Origin: Sneathiella sp.
GTDB lineage: Bacteria; Pseudomonadota; Alphaproteobacteria; Sneathiellales; Sneathiellaceae
Reading direction: 5' to 3'
Length of the DNA: 57,229 bases
Assembly: GCA_002706985.1 (NCBI GenBank)
Contig: PAKP01000013.1
Coordinates: forward strand, 1 to 57,229
Shown: one piece after another, positions 8,581 through 20,207 of the stretch
Layout: the number at the start of each line of letters is the position of its first letter
Numbering within the stretch: the stretch's first letter is position 1
Program-made: the position numbers and the translations under genes
Notes under the pieces: model-generated
The model's database searches: none
Told to the model about the DNA's origin: nothing
Seen by the model: only the letters and a program-made list of their open reading frames with translations

Positions 8581-9081
8581 ATGTCTATCGGTGCGGGTTA
8601 TGTAAAATATTTTCCGGTTTCCTGGGAAGAACTTCATCGCAACGGGCGGGCGCTGGCCTGGCGGCTAATGGAAAAATCTCCCTTCAAAGGCGTTATCGCC
8701 GTCACCCGTGGCGGCATGGTTCCTGCAGCTATTGTCGCCCGCGAACTCGATATCCGGCATATCGATACGGTTTGCATAGCAGCCTATCGCGACGACAAGT
8801 CCGTTGGCGAGGTAAATTTGATAAAGGGTCTGGAGCTGCCGGATGACGGCGATGGTTGGGTCATCGTTGACGACCTTGTCGATAGCGGAATTACCGCACG
8901 GCATGTCAGAAAAATGGTGCCAAAAGCGCATTTTGCGACAATCTACGCCAAGCCGAAAGGGCTGGATCAGGTTGACACCTTTATCACGGAAGTGAGCCAG
9001 GATACCTGGATCCTTTTCCCCTGGGATCAGGCCCCTTCCTTCGCCAAACCCATTGTCGAAGAAACCCGGGCCGGAACCTAA
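8581..9081 (+). CDS. gpt: Xanthine-guanine phosphoribosyltransferase
   Basis: A 166-residue purine salvage enzyme that joins guanine, xanthine or hypoxanthine to PRPP. The PRPP loop VIVDDLVDSG is clear; PVSWEELHRNGRALAWRL at the N-terminus and VTRGGMVPAAIVAREL are the Gpt signatures; the C-terminal ILFPWDQ matches the base-binding hood of E. coli Gpt. I prefer the ATG at 8581, with GGGGGATGAG just upstream, over the ATG at 8569. The next gene begins five bases after the stop, suggesting cotranscription. Confidence 0.92.
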   Translation: MSIGAGYVKYFPVSWEELHRNGRALAWRLMEKSPFKGVIAVTRGGMVPAAIVARELDIRHIDTVCIAAYRDDKSVGEVNLIKGLELPDDGDGWVIVDDLVDSGITARHVRKMVPKAHFATIYAKPKGLDQVDTFITEVSQDTWILFPWDQAPSFAKPIVEETRAGT

Positions 9082-9085
9082 TTTT

Positions 9086-9871
9086 ATGTCCCTCAAATTC
9101 GCCGCCAATATAAGCTTTCTCTATCAGGACCTGCCATTTCTGGATCGTTTCGCCGCCGCCGCCGATGATGGTTTTAAGGGCGTCGAGTATCTCTTTCCCT
9201 ATGATTTCGACCCGGCGGAAATAAAAGACCACCTTGAGCAGAATAACCTTGAACAGGTCTTGTTCAATGTTCGGGCCGGTGACTTTGCGAAGGGAGAACG
9301 CGGTCTTGCGAGCCTGACCGGGCGGGAAGCAGAATTTCAGGCAACGGTCCATCAGGCGATCGAGTATGCCGAAGCTCTTGGTTGCACGCGGCTGCATGTA
9401 ATGGCCGGTATTCGTGACACCACCGTCACCCATGATACGCAACTCGCGGTCTACCGGCATAATTTGCGTATTGCCGCTGCGGCCGCGGAACCTTCCGGCA
9501 TCACTATTCTGATCGAGCCTATTAATAGCAAGGACATGCCTGGTTACTTCCTCGAAAGCGTGAGCATGGCGGCAACGCTCATTGAAGAAATCAACCATCC
9601 AAGCCTTCGTTTGCAGTTTGATATCTATCATGTGCAGAAAACTGATGGCGATATCATCAGACAGTTCACGAACTTTGCCCCGCTCATCCGCCATATCCAG
9701 ATTGCCAATCCGCCTGACCGATCCGAACCGGACAATGGTGAGATTAATTATCCCTATATTTTCGACTTTCTCGAGAGCGAAGGCTACGACGGCTGGATCG
9801 GTTGCGAATATACGCCTTCGTCAGGAACGACAGAGACTCTCGGCTGGGCGCGGGAATATTTAGGCAGATAG
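9086..9871 (+). CDS. hyi: Hydroxypyruvate isomerase family TIM-barrel protein
   Basis: A 261-residue sugar-phosphate-isomerase-like barrel that would interconvert hydroxypyruvate and tartronate semialdehyde. It begins KFAANISFLYQDLPFLDRFA, as in Hyi, and has IEPINSKDMPGYFL with the metal-binding Glu, QFDIYHVQ, and CEYTPSSGTTETLGWAREY at the end. The length is typical. The ATG at 9086 gives the standard family start; an upstream in-frame ATG at 9053 would overlap gpt. It follows gpt closely although the two pathways are not related. Confidence 0.88.
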   Translation: MSLKFAANISFLYQDLPFLDRFAAAADDGFKGVEYLFPYDFDPAEIKDHLEQNNLEQVLFNVRAGDFAKGERGLASLTGREAEFQATVHQAIEYAEALGCTRLHVMAGIRDTTVTHDTQLAVYRHNLRIAAAAAEPSGITILIEPINSKDMPGYFLESVSMAATLIEEINHPSLRLQFDIYHVQKTDGDIIRQFTNFAPLIRHIQIANPPDRSEPDNGEINYPYIFDFLESEGYDGWIGCEYTPSSGTTETLGWAREYLGR

Positions 9872-9980
9872 CGATAAAAAGCCTTGAAATTATTGAAACT
9901 TTAAAACATTCGCGATACATCTGGTATTCAGGCAAATAGTTTGCCCAATAAAAATAAATGGACTGGATGAATGGCTGCCT

Positions 9981-11774
9981 ATGGCCGTCTCTGAAAATTC
10001 CCGCACCGGGGAAAAAATTCTTAGCCCGATCCGCACCGCGACAAGTAGCACGCCGGTTAAACTGATAGTCTGCGCCATTGCCATCGGTCTGCTCGCCGGG
10101 TATGGCGCAGTCGGCTTTCGTATCGCAATCGCGGAAATACAGCGCCTATTTTACGGATTTAACAGCCATGATGTTGTTTCGCAGGTGGCCGACCTGCCAT
10201 GGTGGCATATTATGGGCGCCCCGGTGGTTGCCGGATTGATCATCGGGTTATTCTGGAAATTTATCCTGCCAGGACACCGCGCTCAGGGTGTCGCCGATGT
10301 CATAGAAGCGGTGATCGTAAATCGCGGCAAGATGAAGCTCATTCCGGGATTAGGGGCCGTTTTTGTCAGCGCCCTTACATTGGGCGGCGGCGGATCAAGC
10401 GGACGTGAAGGGCCCGTCGTTCATTTTTGCGCCCTTATCGCCAGCCAGCTTGGACAGCTCATGCGGCTGCCCTCCAAATATTACCTGACCCTGATTGCCT
10501 GTGGTGTCTCTTCTGGCGTCGCTGCCTCCTTTAATGCGCCCATCGCCGGCATGTTCTTCGCCCTTGAGGTGGTGGTCGGGTCGCTCGCAACACAAGCCTT
10601 TGCGCCTATCGTGATTGCCTCTGTAATCGGCACCGTTATCAGCCGGATTTATGTTGGTGATTTTCCGGCCTTTATTATCCCCCGCTACGAAATCGTGACG
10701 CTTTGGGAGTTCCCGGCAATTGCCCTGTTGGGTGCCGTCGCCGCGCTTGTCTCCCTGATTTTTATCTGGAGCATCAAATTCTCGGAACAGACCATAGACC
10801 GCTTTCATATTCCGGAGGTATTACGCCCCGCGGCGGGCGGACTGGTTCTCGGCGGCATCGCTGTTTTCTTCCCGCATGTTATCGGCGTTGGCTACGAGGC
10901 AACGGACAATGCCCTTAAAGGAAATTATACGCTTCTGCTGTTGTTGACCCTGATTGTAGTCAAGACAATTGCCGTTGGCATCACCTTCGGCTCCCGTTTT
11001 GGCGGCGGGTTTTTCTCGCCGGCCCTGTTCATTGGCGCCATGACGGGCGGTGCATTTGGCCTAATTGCGGCAACTGCTTTTCCGCAAATGGCAGCCAGTC
11101 ACGGCCTCTATGCGATCATCGGTATGTCCGCCGTGGCGGCATCGGTTCTTGGGGCACCGATTTCCACAATCCTGATCGTCTTCGAACTGACAGGTGACTA
11201 CAAAATCTCTATCGCCGTCATGGTTGCCGTTTCCGTGGCGACGCTTATCACCAAGCATCTGGTCGGTCGCAGCATCTGGCAGACGCAGCTTTTGAATCGC
11301 AATGTTGATGTTAATGAAAGCCGTGCGTTGCGGGCACTCAGCTTTCGCCAGGTACGCGGGATAATGGACCGGGAATTCATCGAAGTGCCCAAGCAGACAA
11401 CGATGCAGGAACTTCGCAAGATCATCAGCAACACAAATCATGACAAGTTCGTTGTAGTCGAACCGGAAACCCATGAATTTATCGGCCGCATTGATTACAG
11501 CGATATCAAGACCGGCCTGTTCGGAGATGAGCCAAGAGAGAATTTAACCGCGCTCGATCTCGTTCACGAAGGCAGCCCCGTCCTGTTCCCGGATACCAGC
11601 CTTAAATCCGCCGTTGAAATTATCGAAAAAGCCGGAATCGACCATATTCCTGTCATCAACAGGGCGGTTGAGCGGCGCCTGATTGGCATCCTCCACCACA
11701 AAGACCTGCTCCATGCCTATAACGCTGCCTTGCTCTCCGCGCAGGACGATACCCGCGATAAAGTTTTCCGGTAA
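9981..11774 (+). CDS. ClC-family chloride/proton antiporter with C-terminal CBS pair
   Basis: A 597-residue membrane protein. The ClC core (residues about 25-430) shows SSGREGPVVHF with the gating glutamate that marks proton-coupled antiporters, SFNAPIAGMFFALEVV, and GSRFGGGFFSPALFIGAMTGG. Where most ClC proteins have GSGIP in the first filter loop, this one reads AQGVADV and lacks the proline. Residues about 455-590 form two CBS domains (KQTTMQELRKII and PDTSLKSAVEII), likely binding an adenine nucleotide. Anion choice cannot be settled from this. Confidence 0.88.
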   Translation: MAVSENSRTGEKILSPIRTATSSTPVKLIVCAIAIGLLAGYGAVGFRIAIAEIQRLFYGFNSHDVVSQVADLPWWHIMGAPVVAGLIIGLFWKFILPGHRAQGVADVIEAVIVNRGKMKLIPGLGAVFVSALTLGGGGSSGREGPVVHFCALIASQLGQLMRLPSKYYLTLIACGVSSGVAASFNAPIAGMFFALEVVVGSLATQAFAPIVIASVIGTVISRIYVGDFPAFIIPRYEIVTLWEFPAIALLGAVAALVSLIFIWSIKFSEQTIDRFHIPEVLRPAAGGLVLGGIAVFFPHVIGVGYEATDNALKGNYTLLLLLTLIVVKTIAVGITFGSRFGGGFFSPALFIGAMTGGAFGLIAATAFPQMAASHGLYAIIGMSAVAASVLGAPISTILIVFELTGDYKISIAVMVAVSVATLITKHLVGRSIWQTQLLNRNVDVNESRALRALSFRQVRGIMDREFIEVPKQTTMQELRKIISNTNHDKFVVVEPETHEFIGRIDYSDIKTGLFGDEPRENLTALDLVHEGSPVLFPDTSLKSAVEIIEKAGIDHIPVINRAVERRLIGILHHKDLLHAYNAALLSAQDDTRDKVFR

Positions 11775-11826
11775 TTTCGATGATAGGCGGTAGCTTCGCG
11801 TCTGTGCTTGGGCTATATCTTGACCC

Positions 11827-14106
11827 ATGGAAGACAGATTTGACATCGGCAGTTTCGAAGACACAGGGACACGCCCCGAAGACGGTAATTTCAAATATCT
11901 TGACGGGCTGAACAGCGGCCAGAAAGCAGCTGTTGAAGCACTCGACGGACCGGTTTTGGTGCTTGCCGGGGCTGGCACAGGTAAAACCCGGGTCCTCATT
12001 TCCCGTCTCGCCCATATCCTCAACTGCCGGGATGTCCGCCCATGGGAGATTCTCGCCGTTACCTTCACCAACAAGGCTGCCAATGAGATGCAGGAGCGAA
12101 CGGCAAGTATTGTCGGCCCGCAGGCAATCGAGATCAAGCTCGGTACCTTTCATGCCATCGGTGTCTGGCTTCTTCGCCGCCATGCAGAACTGGTCGGTCT
12201 TGAGCGAAATTTCAATATTCTTGATACGGATGATCAGCTTCGCCTGCTGAAGCAGATCATGGCCGAGCAAGGCGTCGACCAGAAGAAATGGCCGCCACGT
12301 GGTCTCGCCGCTGTCATAGACCGATGGAAAGACAAAGGACTGCGGGCAGATCAGGTTCAGGGGCCGGAAAGCTCCGATTTTGCACATGGAAAAGCGGCCG
12401 CGCTCTATGCTCTCTATCAGGAGCGGCTGGCCGCCCAGAATGCCTGCGATTTCGGGGACCTGCTGCTTCATGTGTTGACACTGTTTCAGAAAAACCCCGA
12501 TATTCTCGGCATATACCAGAACCGGTTCAAATATATCCTCGTGGATGAATATCAGGACACAAATATCGCGCAGTATCTCCTGCTTCGGCTGCTTGCCCAA
12601 CGGCACAGAAATATCTGCTGTGTAGGTGATGATGATCAGTCAATCTATGGCTGGCGCGGGGCCGAGGTTGGCAATATTCTGAAATTCGAGGATGACTTTC
12701 CGGGCGCAAAGGTGATCCGGCTTGAAAGGAACTATCGTTCCACATCCCATATTCTGGGCGCGGCATCGGGGCTAATTGCAAACAATGAAGGGCGCCTCGG
12801 CAAGACCCTGTTTACGGAAGGCAATGATGGGGAAAAGGTTATCCTGAACGGCCTTTGGGACAGCCCGAACGAGGCCCGCTGGATCGCCGATGAAATAGAA
12901 AACCTGGAGCGCAAGGGCACAAGCCTTCAAGAAATCGCCATTCTGGTTCGCGCCAGTTTCCAGACCCGCGACTTTGAAGAATGCTTTCTGAGCATGGGGA
13001 TAAAATACCGTGTCATCGGAGGCCTGCGGTTTTATGAACGCCGGGAAATCCGCGATGTGCTGGCCTATTTACGTGTCATAAACCAACCGGACGACGATCT
13101 CGCGTTCGAGCGGATTTATAATCTGCCGAAGCGGGGCCTGGGTGATAAGGCACTCGAAAAACTGCGGGCACTCGCACGTGCGGAAAATCTGTCCCTGTCC
13201 CGTGCCGCAAGGCTTGCGGTCGAGAAAGATGTCTTCAAGGGCAAGCCGCAGGCAGCCCTGAAGAACCTGATGGATTGTTTCGACGATTGGCGCGCTCAGA
13301 AAGATCTGATCCCGGCCGACGAGCTGGTCGAAGCGGTCATGGAGCAAAGCGGTTATTTCGACATGTGGCGTCAGGACAAATCACCGGAAGCCGAGGGGAA
13401 ACGCGAAAACCTGAAAGAACTTATCCCGGCAATTGCGGAATATGAGAGTCTTGCGCAGTTTCTAGAACATGTGTCCCTCGTGATGGAGAATAATGCAGAC
13501 AACACAAGTGAGATGGTCAGCCTGATGACCCTACATGCCGCCAAGGGGCTTGAGTATGACGTGGTGTTCCTCCCCGGCTGGGAGGAAGGCCTGTTTCCGC
13601 ACCAGCGGGCGCTCGATGAAAATGGCCTCAAAGCGCTGGAGGAAGAGCGGCGTCTCGCCTATGTCGGGATTACGCGCGCAAAAAAGCGCTGTTATATCAG
13701 CCATGTCAGCAACCGCCGGATCCATGGCCAGTGGCAATCCTCGATCCCCAGCCGTTTTGTCGATGAGCTCCCGCGCGACCATATGAGTGATCAGTCCGAT
13801 CAGGGAATTTATAATACCACACGCATAAGCGAAGGCTTTTCCCACGCGAGCTGGCGGAATCCGGACAGTTCTCATTTGAAAGAAATTCTGGAAAAGCGGG
13901 CGAGTGCCAATCAGAAGCTTGTCGATAACAGCACCAAACCGGTAGGCAGCGCCTCAAGTGACGGAAGGTTTTCCGTCGGCAGCCGTATTTTCCACCAGAA
14001 GTTCGGATATGGCAGAATTATCCGCAAAGACGGCCCCAAGCTGGAAATCGCTTTTGAGAAAGCCGGCGTCAAGAAAGTGATGGAAAACTTTGTCCAAAAT
14101 ACCTGA
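11827..14106 (+). CDS. uvrD: UvrD/PcrA-type ATP-dependent DNA helicase
   Basis: A 759-residue SF1A 3'-5' helicase for repair and replication restart. Motif I is GAGTGKTRVL, motif II VDEYQDTN, motif III DQSIYGWRGA, motif IV RLERNYRST, motif V LMTLHAAKGLEYD, and motif VI RRLAYVGITRAKK. The last 50 residues (FSVGSRIFHQKFGYGRII) form the PcrA/UvrD Tudor-like tail that contacts RNA polymerase. All motifs are intact. The stop overlaps the prmA start by 17 bases, so the two are probably cotranscribed. Confidence 0.95.
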   Translation: MEDRFDIGSFEDTGTRPEDGNFKYLDGLNSGQKAAVEALDGPVLVLAGAGTGKTRVLISRLAHILNCRDVRPWEILAVTFTNKAANEMQERTASIVGPQAIEIKLGTFHAIGVWLLRRHAELVGLERNFNILDTDDQLRLLKQIMAEQGVDQKKWPPRGLAAVIDRWKDKGLRADQVQGPESSDFAHGKAAALYALYQERLAAQNACDFGDLLLHVLTLFQKNPDILGIYQNRFKYILVDEYQDTNIAQYLLLRLLAQRHRNICCVGDDDQSIYGWRGAEVGNILKFEDDFPGAKVIRLERNYRSTSHILGAASGLIANNEGRLGKTLFTEGNDGEKVILNGLWDSPNEARWIADEIENLERKGTSLQEIAILVRASFQTRDFEECFLSMGIKYRVIGGLRFYERREIRDVLAYLRVINQPDDDLAFERIYNLPKRGLGDKALEKLRALARAENLSLSRAARLAVEKDVFKGKPQAALKNLMDCFDDWRAQKDLIPADELVEAVMEQSGYFDMWRQDKSPEAEGKRENLKELIPAIAEYESLAQFLEHVSLVMENNADNTSEMVSLMTLHAAKGLEYDVVFLPGWEEGLFPHQRALDENGLKALEEERRLAYVGITRAKKRCYISHVSNRRIHGQWQSSIPSRFVDELPRDHMSDQSDQGIYNTTRISEGFSHASWRNPDSSHLKEILEKRASANQKLVDNSTKPVGSASSDGRFSVGSRIFHQKFGYGRIIRKDGPKLEIAFEKAGVKKVMENFVQNT

Positions 14107-14950
14107 TCCTGCGCTTTGGCAGCTCACCGTCACTCTCCCGCTTGGGCAAACCGATGCCATATCCGACATATTTGAAGATGTCGCGCTCACCGTCTCGATG
14201 GAAGAAGCGGTTAGCGATGGTTCTTTATGGCGGCTGGATATCCTTTTTTCCGGTGAGCCGGAAGCCTATTTGCTGGACCAGCTTCCCGCTGATCTCGCCT
14301 TCGAACTTGTGCCGCTTGTGCAGAAAGACTGGGTGAGTGAAAGCCAGAAGATGCTGCCACCGGTCGATGCCGGCCAGTTCTATATTCATGGCTCGCACGA
14401 CACGCCGCATCCCGCCATTTCCCGCCATGATCTGGTGATTGATGCAGGCCGCGCATTCGGCACAGGGCTTCACGAAACGACTTACGGATGCCTGCTGGCC
14501 CTGCATGATTTGCGGAAAAACACGATAGTCAACAACCCACTGGACCTTGGTTGCGGCTCGGGCGTTCTTGCGCTCGCCATTGCGAAAGCCTGGGGAAAGC
14601 CGGTGATCGCCAGCGACATTGATCCCGCGGCAGTGGCCGTAACACGCGACAACGCTAGGAAAAATCATCTATCGCCGTTTGTTACCGCGGTTCAAGCGGT
14701 CGGGCTGCAAAGCCGGACATTGCAGAAATCTGCGCCATATGACCTGATCGTTGCCAACATACTGGCCTGGCCTCTGGTGAAAATGGCGCCCGACATCGGC
14801 AAGGCACTCTCCAGAAGTGGCGTATTGGTGCTCTCCGGGTTGTTACAGTCACAGGAAGTTATGGTAAGCCGCGCGTATTTGCAGCAGGGTCTGAAGCTAA
14901 GGCGACGTTACAATATCGGCAGTTGGAGTGCCTTAGTGCTGAACCGATAG
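14090..14950 (+). CDS. prmA: Ribosomal protein L11 methyltransferase
   Basis: A 286-residue SAM-dependent enzyme that trimethylates L11. The C-terminal Rossmann domain has LDLGCGSGVLALAIAK (motif I), ASDIDPAAVAV (motif II) and VANILAWPLVKM. Before it, GRAFGTGLHETT is the PrmA signature linking the L11-recognition domain to the catalytic domain. In many relatives motif IV reads NILA-N-PL; here it is NILAWPL, a small variation. It overlaps the end of the helicase gene. Confidence 0.94.
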   Translation: MSKIPDPALWQLTVTLPLGQTDAISDIFEDVALTVSMEEAVSDGSLWRLDILFSGEPEAYLLDQLPADLAFELVPLVQKDWVSESQKMLPPVDAGQFYIHGSHDTPHPAISRHDLVIDAGRAFGTGLHETTYGCLLALHDLRKNTIVNNPLDLGCGSGVLALAIAKAWGKPVIASDIDPAAVAVTRDNARKNHLSPFVTAVQAVGLQSRTLQKSAPYDLIVANILAWPLVKMAPDIGKALSRSGVLVLSGLLQSQEVMVSRAYLQQGLKLRRRYNIGSWSALVLNR

Positions 14951-14971
14951 GGTTCTGCTTAAAATTATGAC

Positions 14972-15014
14972 GGCCGATCCGCCTCACTTTGGGGGAGGCA
15001 AAGGCGGACCGGCC
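14972..15014. terminator. Large inverted repeat between prmA and the DUF1127 gene
   Basis: GGCCGATCCGCCT (14972-14984) pairs with AGGCGGACCGGCC (15002-15014) with one mismatch. The loop can form an alternative inner stem GCCTC/GAGGC. It sits between two convergent genes, as a shared terminator would, but no T-run follows. Confidence 0.45.
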
Positions 15015-15022
15015 GGTGACGA

Positions 15023-15547
15023 TCAACCTGCTTTACGGTGATCGTTCGTGTTGCTTGGCTGTGCCAGATTATCATTGGCCCGGTCTTTTCTGTTTCCGTT
15101 GACCGCAGCCTCGACTTCGCTACGTGTCAGGCCAATGTCAGCCAGTTGCCGTGAGTCCATTGCCATTAAATGAACATATGCAGCACGGGCCTGCTGGGCC
15201 TCGATAAACTTGTTCATCAGCTTGCGCCAGAAGCCTACTTTTGTCGTCGTTTCCATTTCTCTTTTTCCCTCAACAGCCAGTTCAATATCTGATCTGGTAA
15301 TTCCGATATCTTTCAATTCGCGATCCGTCATCGCAAACAGAGTTTCTTTTGCCGCCTCCAACTGACGGTATTCCTTATATTTGCCAACCGTCGCCCGATA
15401 CATTTTCTGAAGAGCATCGGCCAAGAACTCGCTTCTCAGTTCATGCGCTTTTTTAATATACTTTTCTGTATCGATAACGATCTTGTTCGTGTTAATCGGC
15501 TCTATAAAAGCCAATGCTTCAATTTCTTTTTTGCCATAGCTAATCAT
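15023..15547 (-). CDS. Protein with two DUF1127 repeats
   Basis: A 174-residue basic protein with no signal peptide. The DUF1127 motif occurs twice: residues about 56-93 (YRQLEAAKETLFAMTDRELK, then DIGITRSDIE) and about 110-149 (QQARAAYVHLMAMDSRQLAD, then IGLTRSEVE). DUF1127 proteins are usually 45-70 residues with one copy; some bind RNA and affect phosphate and carbon metabolism in alphaproteobacteria. The first 50 residues show no family match that I know. A tandem form suggests internal duplication. Confidence 0.75.
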   Translation of the reverse strand: MISYGKKEIEALAFIEPINTNKIVIDTEKYIKKAHELRSEFLADALQKMYRATVGKYKEYRQLEAAKETLFAMTDRELKDIGITRSDIELAVEGKREMETTTKVGFWRKLMNKFIEAQQARAAYVHLMAMDSRQLADIGLTRSEVEAAVNGNRKDRANDNLAQPSNTNDHRKAG

Positions 15548-15591
15548 CTTACTGCTCCATCAAAATTCTTTATCGCCCTCTTGGGCGGTCA

Positions 15592-15873
15592 TCACCGGGT
15601 ATAGCTCTCCGTCGTCGACCCCGGACAATTCTCGTTCGCGGCCCATCGCGTAAATCCAACACCATCATTCACCGCCACACTGAGGGGCCCCTTTGTCAGG
15701 TCAACAACGACTTCCGTTTTTTCCTTGGCAAGGCGCATGTGTTTTCGCATAGACTGCAAGAGCGTCGAAATTTTGAAATGCTGAGGACACGTTACAGTAT
15801 TGAACAGGGTTCCCATGACGGATCCAAACTGCAAATTCTGTGCGTTGCCAGCTTTCTCGATTCTTGCGTACAT
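15592..15873 (-). CDS. Small protein of unknown function
   Basis: A 93-residue protein I do not recognise. The ATG at 15873 is preceded by AAGGAAAG at a good distance, which supports a real gene and fixes the start ahead of an upstream in-frame ATG at 15921. The sequence is soluble and mildly basic, with a central HFKISTLLQSMRKHMRLAKE helix and a C-terminal strand-like EVVVDLTKGPLSVAV. It lies 44 bases downstream of the DUF1127 gene in the same direction and may share its control. Confidence 0.5.
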   Translation of the reverse strand: MYARIEKAGNAQNLQFGSVMGTLFNTVTCPQHFKISTLLQSMRKHMRLAKEKTEVVVDLTKGPLSVAVNDGVGFTRWAANENCPGSTTESYTR

Positions 15874-16082
15874 TTGACTTTCCTTACCTACGTTCTTGAT
15901 GAGGAATATATTGCACTGCATTCATTAAATAACAATGACTTACATCACATTTTTGCCCGCTAAGATCGTAACGGTGCATTGCATAAATTGCATAGCTCGC
16001 GTTGCACTTATGCGAAAAAGCGCCATATCTCATTGCAAAGCCCTTTGTTTTCAGGGGATGCAGCAGAAGTCAGGAAATATCG

Positions 16083-18086
16083 ATGGAATTCGCTGAGTTA
16101 AACCAGATCATCACAGGATTAACACCCGAAGCAGGCGACAGTGAAACAGTTCGCCTGCTGCGTGCCGCCGCCGCGGCACCGCCACGGGCAGATGAGGACG
16201 TTCTTCTCCATCAGCTTTTTCCAAGTCTTTCGGAAGCGGAATTCCAGAAATTGCAATCTGCAAGGGATGCTCTCCGCAAGGACCTAAGCGCGATCGTCCT
16301 TAACCCGGCGGCATCGAAAGACCGGCTGGAGAAATTAAGGGCTGAAATGGCGCGAGAACAAATTGACGGGTTTATTGTCCCCCTCAATGACGAGTTTCAC
16401 GGTGAGGCCGCTCCACTCGCTGCCGAACGGCTGAAATGGCTGACAGGTTTTACGGGTTCTGCGGGCGTTGCCGCCGTCCTGAAAGACCAGGCCGCTATCT
16501 TCGTTGACGGCCGCTATACTCTTCAGGTCCGCAATGAAGTGGATACAACTCTTTTCACGCCCCGTCATGTGAGCGAGGAACCGATGACCGCCTGGCTGTC
16601 CGAGAATATGAAAGCTGGTGAGACACTTGCCATCGATCCGTGGCTGCATACTGAAAATGGTGTGAAAACCTTGAAAAAACATACGGCGGATAACGGGATA
16701 ACCCTCAAATCCGTTCCGGAAAATCCGATCGACAAGGTATGGGATGATCGCCCCCAAAAGCCCCTGGCTCTCGTAGTGCCTCATGAAAAGCAGTTTGCTG
16801 GCGAAGAATCTGCAAGCAAGCGCAACCGCATTGCAGCAGGCCTGGCCGAGAGGAATGTCGATTCCGTTGTCCATACGCTGCCCGATGTCGTCGCCTGGCT
16901 ACTGAATATTCGCGGGGCTGACTTGCCCTGTACGCCTTTTGCCCTCGGGTTTGCGATCACCTATCAGGATGCGACGGTCGATCTTTTTATCGACGAGATA
17001 AAGTTCGCACCAACCATGCGGGAGCATTTGGGCAATATGGTCCGTGTAAAACCGCCTTCGGAGTTTGAGCAGACGCTCGCGACTCTTGGCGGCAAGCAGG
17101 TACAGATAGATCCCATGGTCACCAGCCAGCAGATTGTCGATCAACTGACCAATGCCGAGGCCAAAATTATCCGTGGCGAGGACCCTTGCCTGCTGCCAAA
17201 AGCGATCAAGAATGATACGGAAATCAACGGCACTCGCGAAGCCCATATTCGTGACGGCGCGGCGGTCGCGAAGTTCCTGCATTGGCTGTCTCAAAATGCG
17301 ACGAGTGGCAATTTAGACGAACTGACAGCGGAAGCAAAGCTCAGATCGTTCCGAGAAACCGGCCAGAACTTCCGTGACCTCAGTTTTAATACAATTTCAG
17401 GCGCCGGCGCCAACGGCGCCATTGTCCACTATCGCGCCAGCAAAACAACCAATAAACCGCTAACACCGGGCTCTCTCTATCTTGTCGATAGCGGTGCGCA
17501 ATATCTGGATGGCACGACAGACATCACCCGGACCATTGCAATCGGGGAGCCCAGCCCGGAAATGCGCCATCGTTTTACGCTGGTACTGAAAGGTCATATT
17601 GCCGTTGCTACGGCACTTTTCCCGAGAGGAACAACAGGGAGCCAACTTGACACCCTCGCGCGGGCGCCTCTCTGGGCGGCAGGCCTCGATTATGACCATG
17701 GAACCGGGCATGGCGTAGGCAGCTATCTCTCCGTTCATGAGGGACCGCAGCGAATTTCCAAGGCGCCGAGCACGGTATCCCTCATCCCCGGTATGATTAT
17801 CTCAAACGAGCCGGGATACTATAAGACCGGTGCCTATGGTATCCGCATAGAAAATCTCGTTACCGTCACGAAGGTCACACCTCCGGACGGCGCTGAGCGG
17901 GAACTCTATGGATTCGAAACGCTTACTTTCGCGCCAATCGACAAGGCCCTTATTGATAAGGAAATGCTCAGCCCGTCCGAACTGAACTGGCTCAATAGCT
18001 ATCATCTGCAAGTACGTGAAAAACTGACACCTCTGGTAGAGGGTGACGCGCTCACCTGGTTGCAGGAGGCGACGGCCCCCCTCTAG
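16083..18086 (+). CDS. pepP: Aminopeptidase P family protein (M24 Xaa-Pro aminopeptidase) with N-terminal extension
   Basis: A 667-residue dimetal peptidase that removes an N-terminal residue before proline. The metal ligands of the pita-bread fold are intact: LVDSGAQYLDGTTDITRT (two Asp), GTGHGVGSYLSVHEGP (His), NEPGYYKTGAYGIRIEN (Glu) and ELYGFETLT (Glu). Creatinase-like domains precede it. About 80 residues sit before the normal family start (near RLEKLRAEMAREQIDGFIVP) and match nothing I know. The ATG at 16083 follows AGGA; an upstream in-frame ATG at 16002 is less likely. Confidence 0.9.
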   Translation: MEFAELNQIITGLTPEAGDSETVRLLRAAAAAPPRADEDVLLHQLFPSLSEAEFQKLQSARDALRKDLSAIVLNPAASKDRLEKLRAEMAREQIDGFIVPLNDEFHGEAAPLAAERLKWLTGFTGSAGVAAVLKDQAAIFVDGRYTLQVRNEVDTTLFTPRHVSEEPMTAWLSENMKAGETLAIDPWLHTENGVKTLKKHTADNGITLKSVPENPIDKVWDDRPQKPLALVVPHEKQFAGEESASKRNRIAAGLAERNVDSVVHTLPDVVAWLLNIRGADLPCTPFALGFAITYQDATVDLFIDEIKFAPTMREHLGNMVRVKPPSEFEQTLATLGGKQVQIDPMVTSQQIVDQLTNAEAKIIRGEDPCLLPKAIKNDTEINGTREAHIRDGAAVAKFLHWLSQNATSGNLDELTAEAKLRSFRETGQNFRDLSFNTISGAGANGAIVHYRASKTTNKPLTPGSLYLVDSGAQYLDGTTDITRTIAIGEPSPEMRHRFTLVLKGHIAVATALFPRGTTGSQLDTLARAPLWAAGLDYDHGTGHGVGSYLSVHEGPQRISKAPSTVSLIPGMIISNEPGYYKTGAYGIRIENLVTVTKVTPPDGAERELYGFETLTFAPIDKALIDKEMLSPSELNWLNSYHLQVREKLTPLVEGDALTWLQEATAPL

Positions 18087-18098
18087 ACGGGAGCAATC

Positions 18099-20207
<2,109 letters not shown>

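Noticed and set aside
8984..9694. Minus-strand open frame (236 codons) opposite gpt/hyi
   Set aside because: It lies entirely over two recognised genes on the other strand and resembles no known protein.
11656..12606. Minus-strand open frame (316 codons) opposite the helicase start
   Set aside because: Shadow of the ClC and UvrD genes; the conserved helicase motifs fix the plus strand as coding.
15978..15994. Direct repeat ATTGCATA twice with nine-base period upstream of pepP
   Set aside because: Short, AT-rich and not matching a known operator; too weak to list as a site.
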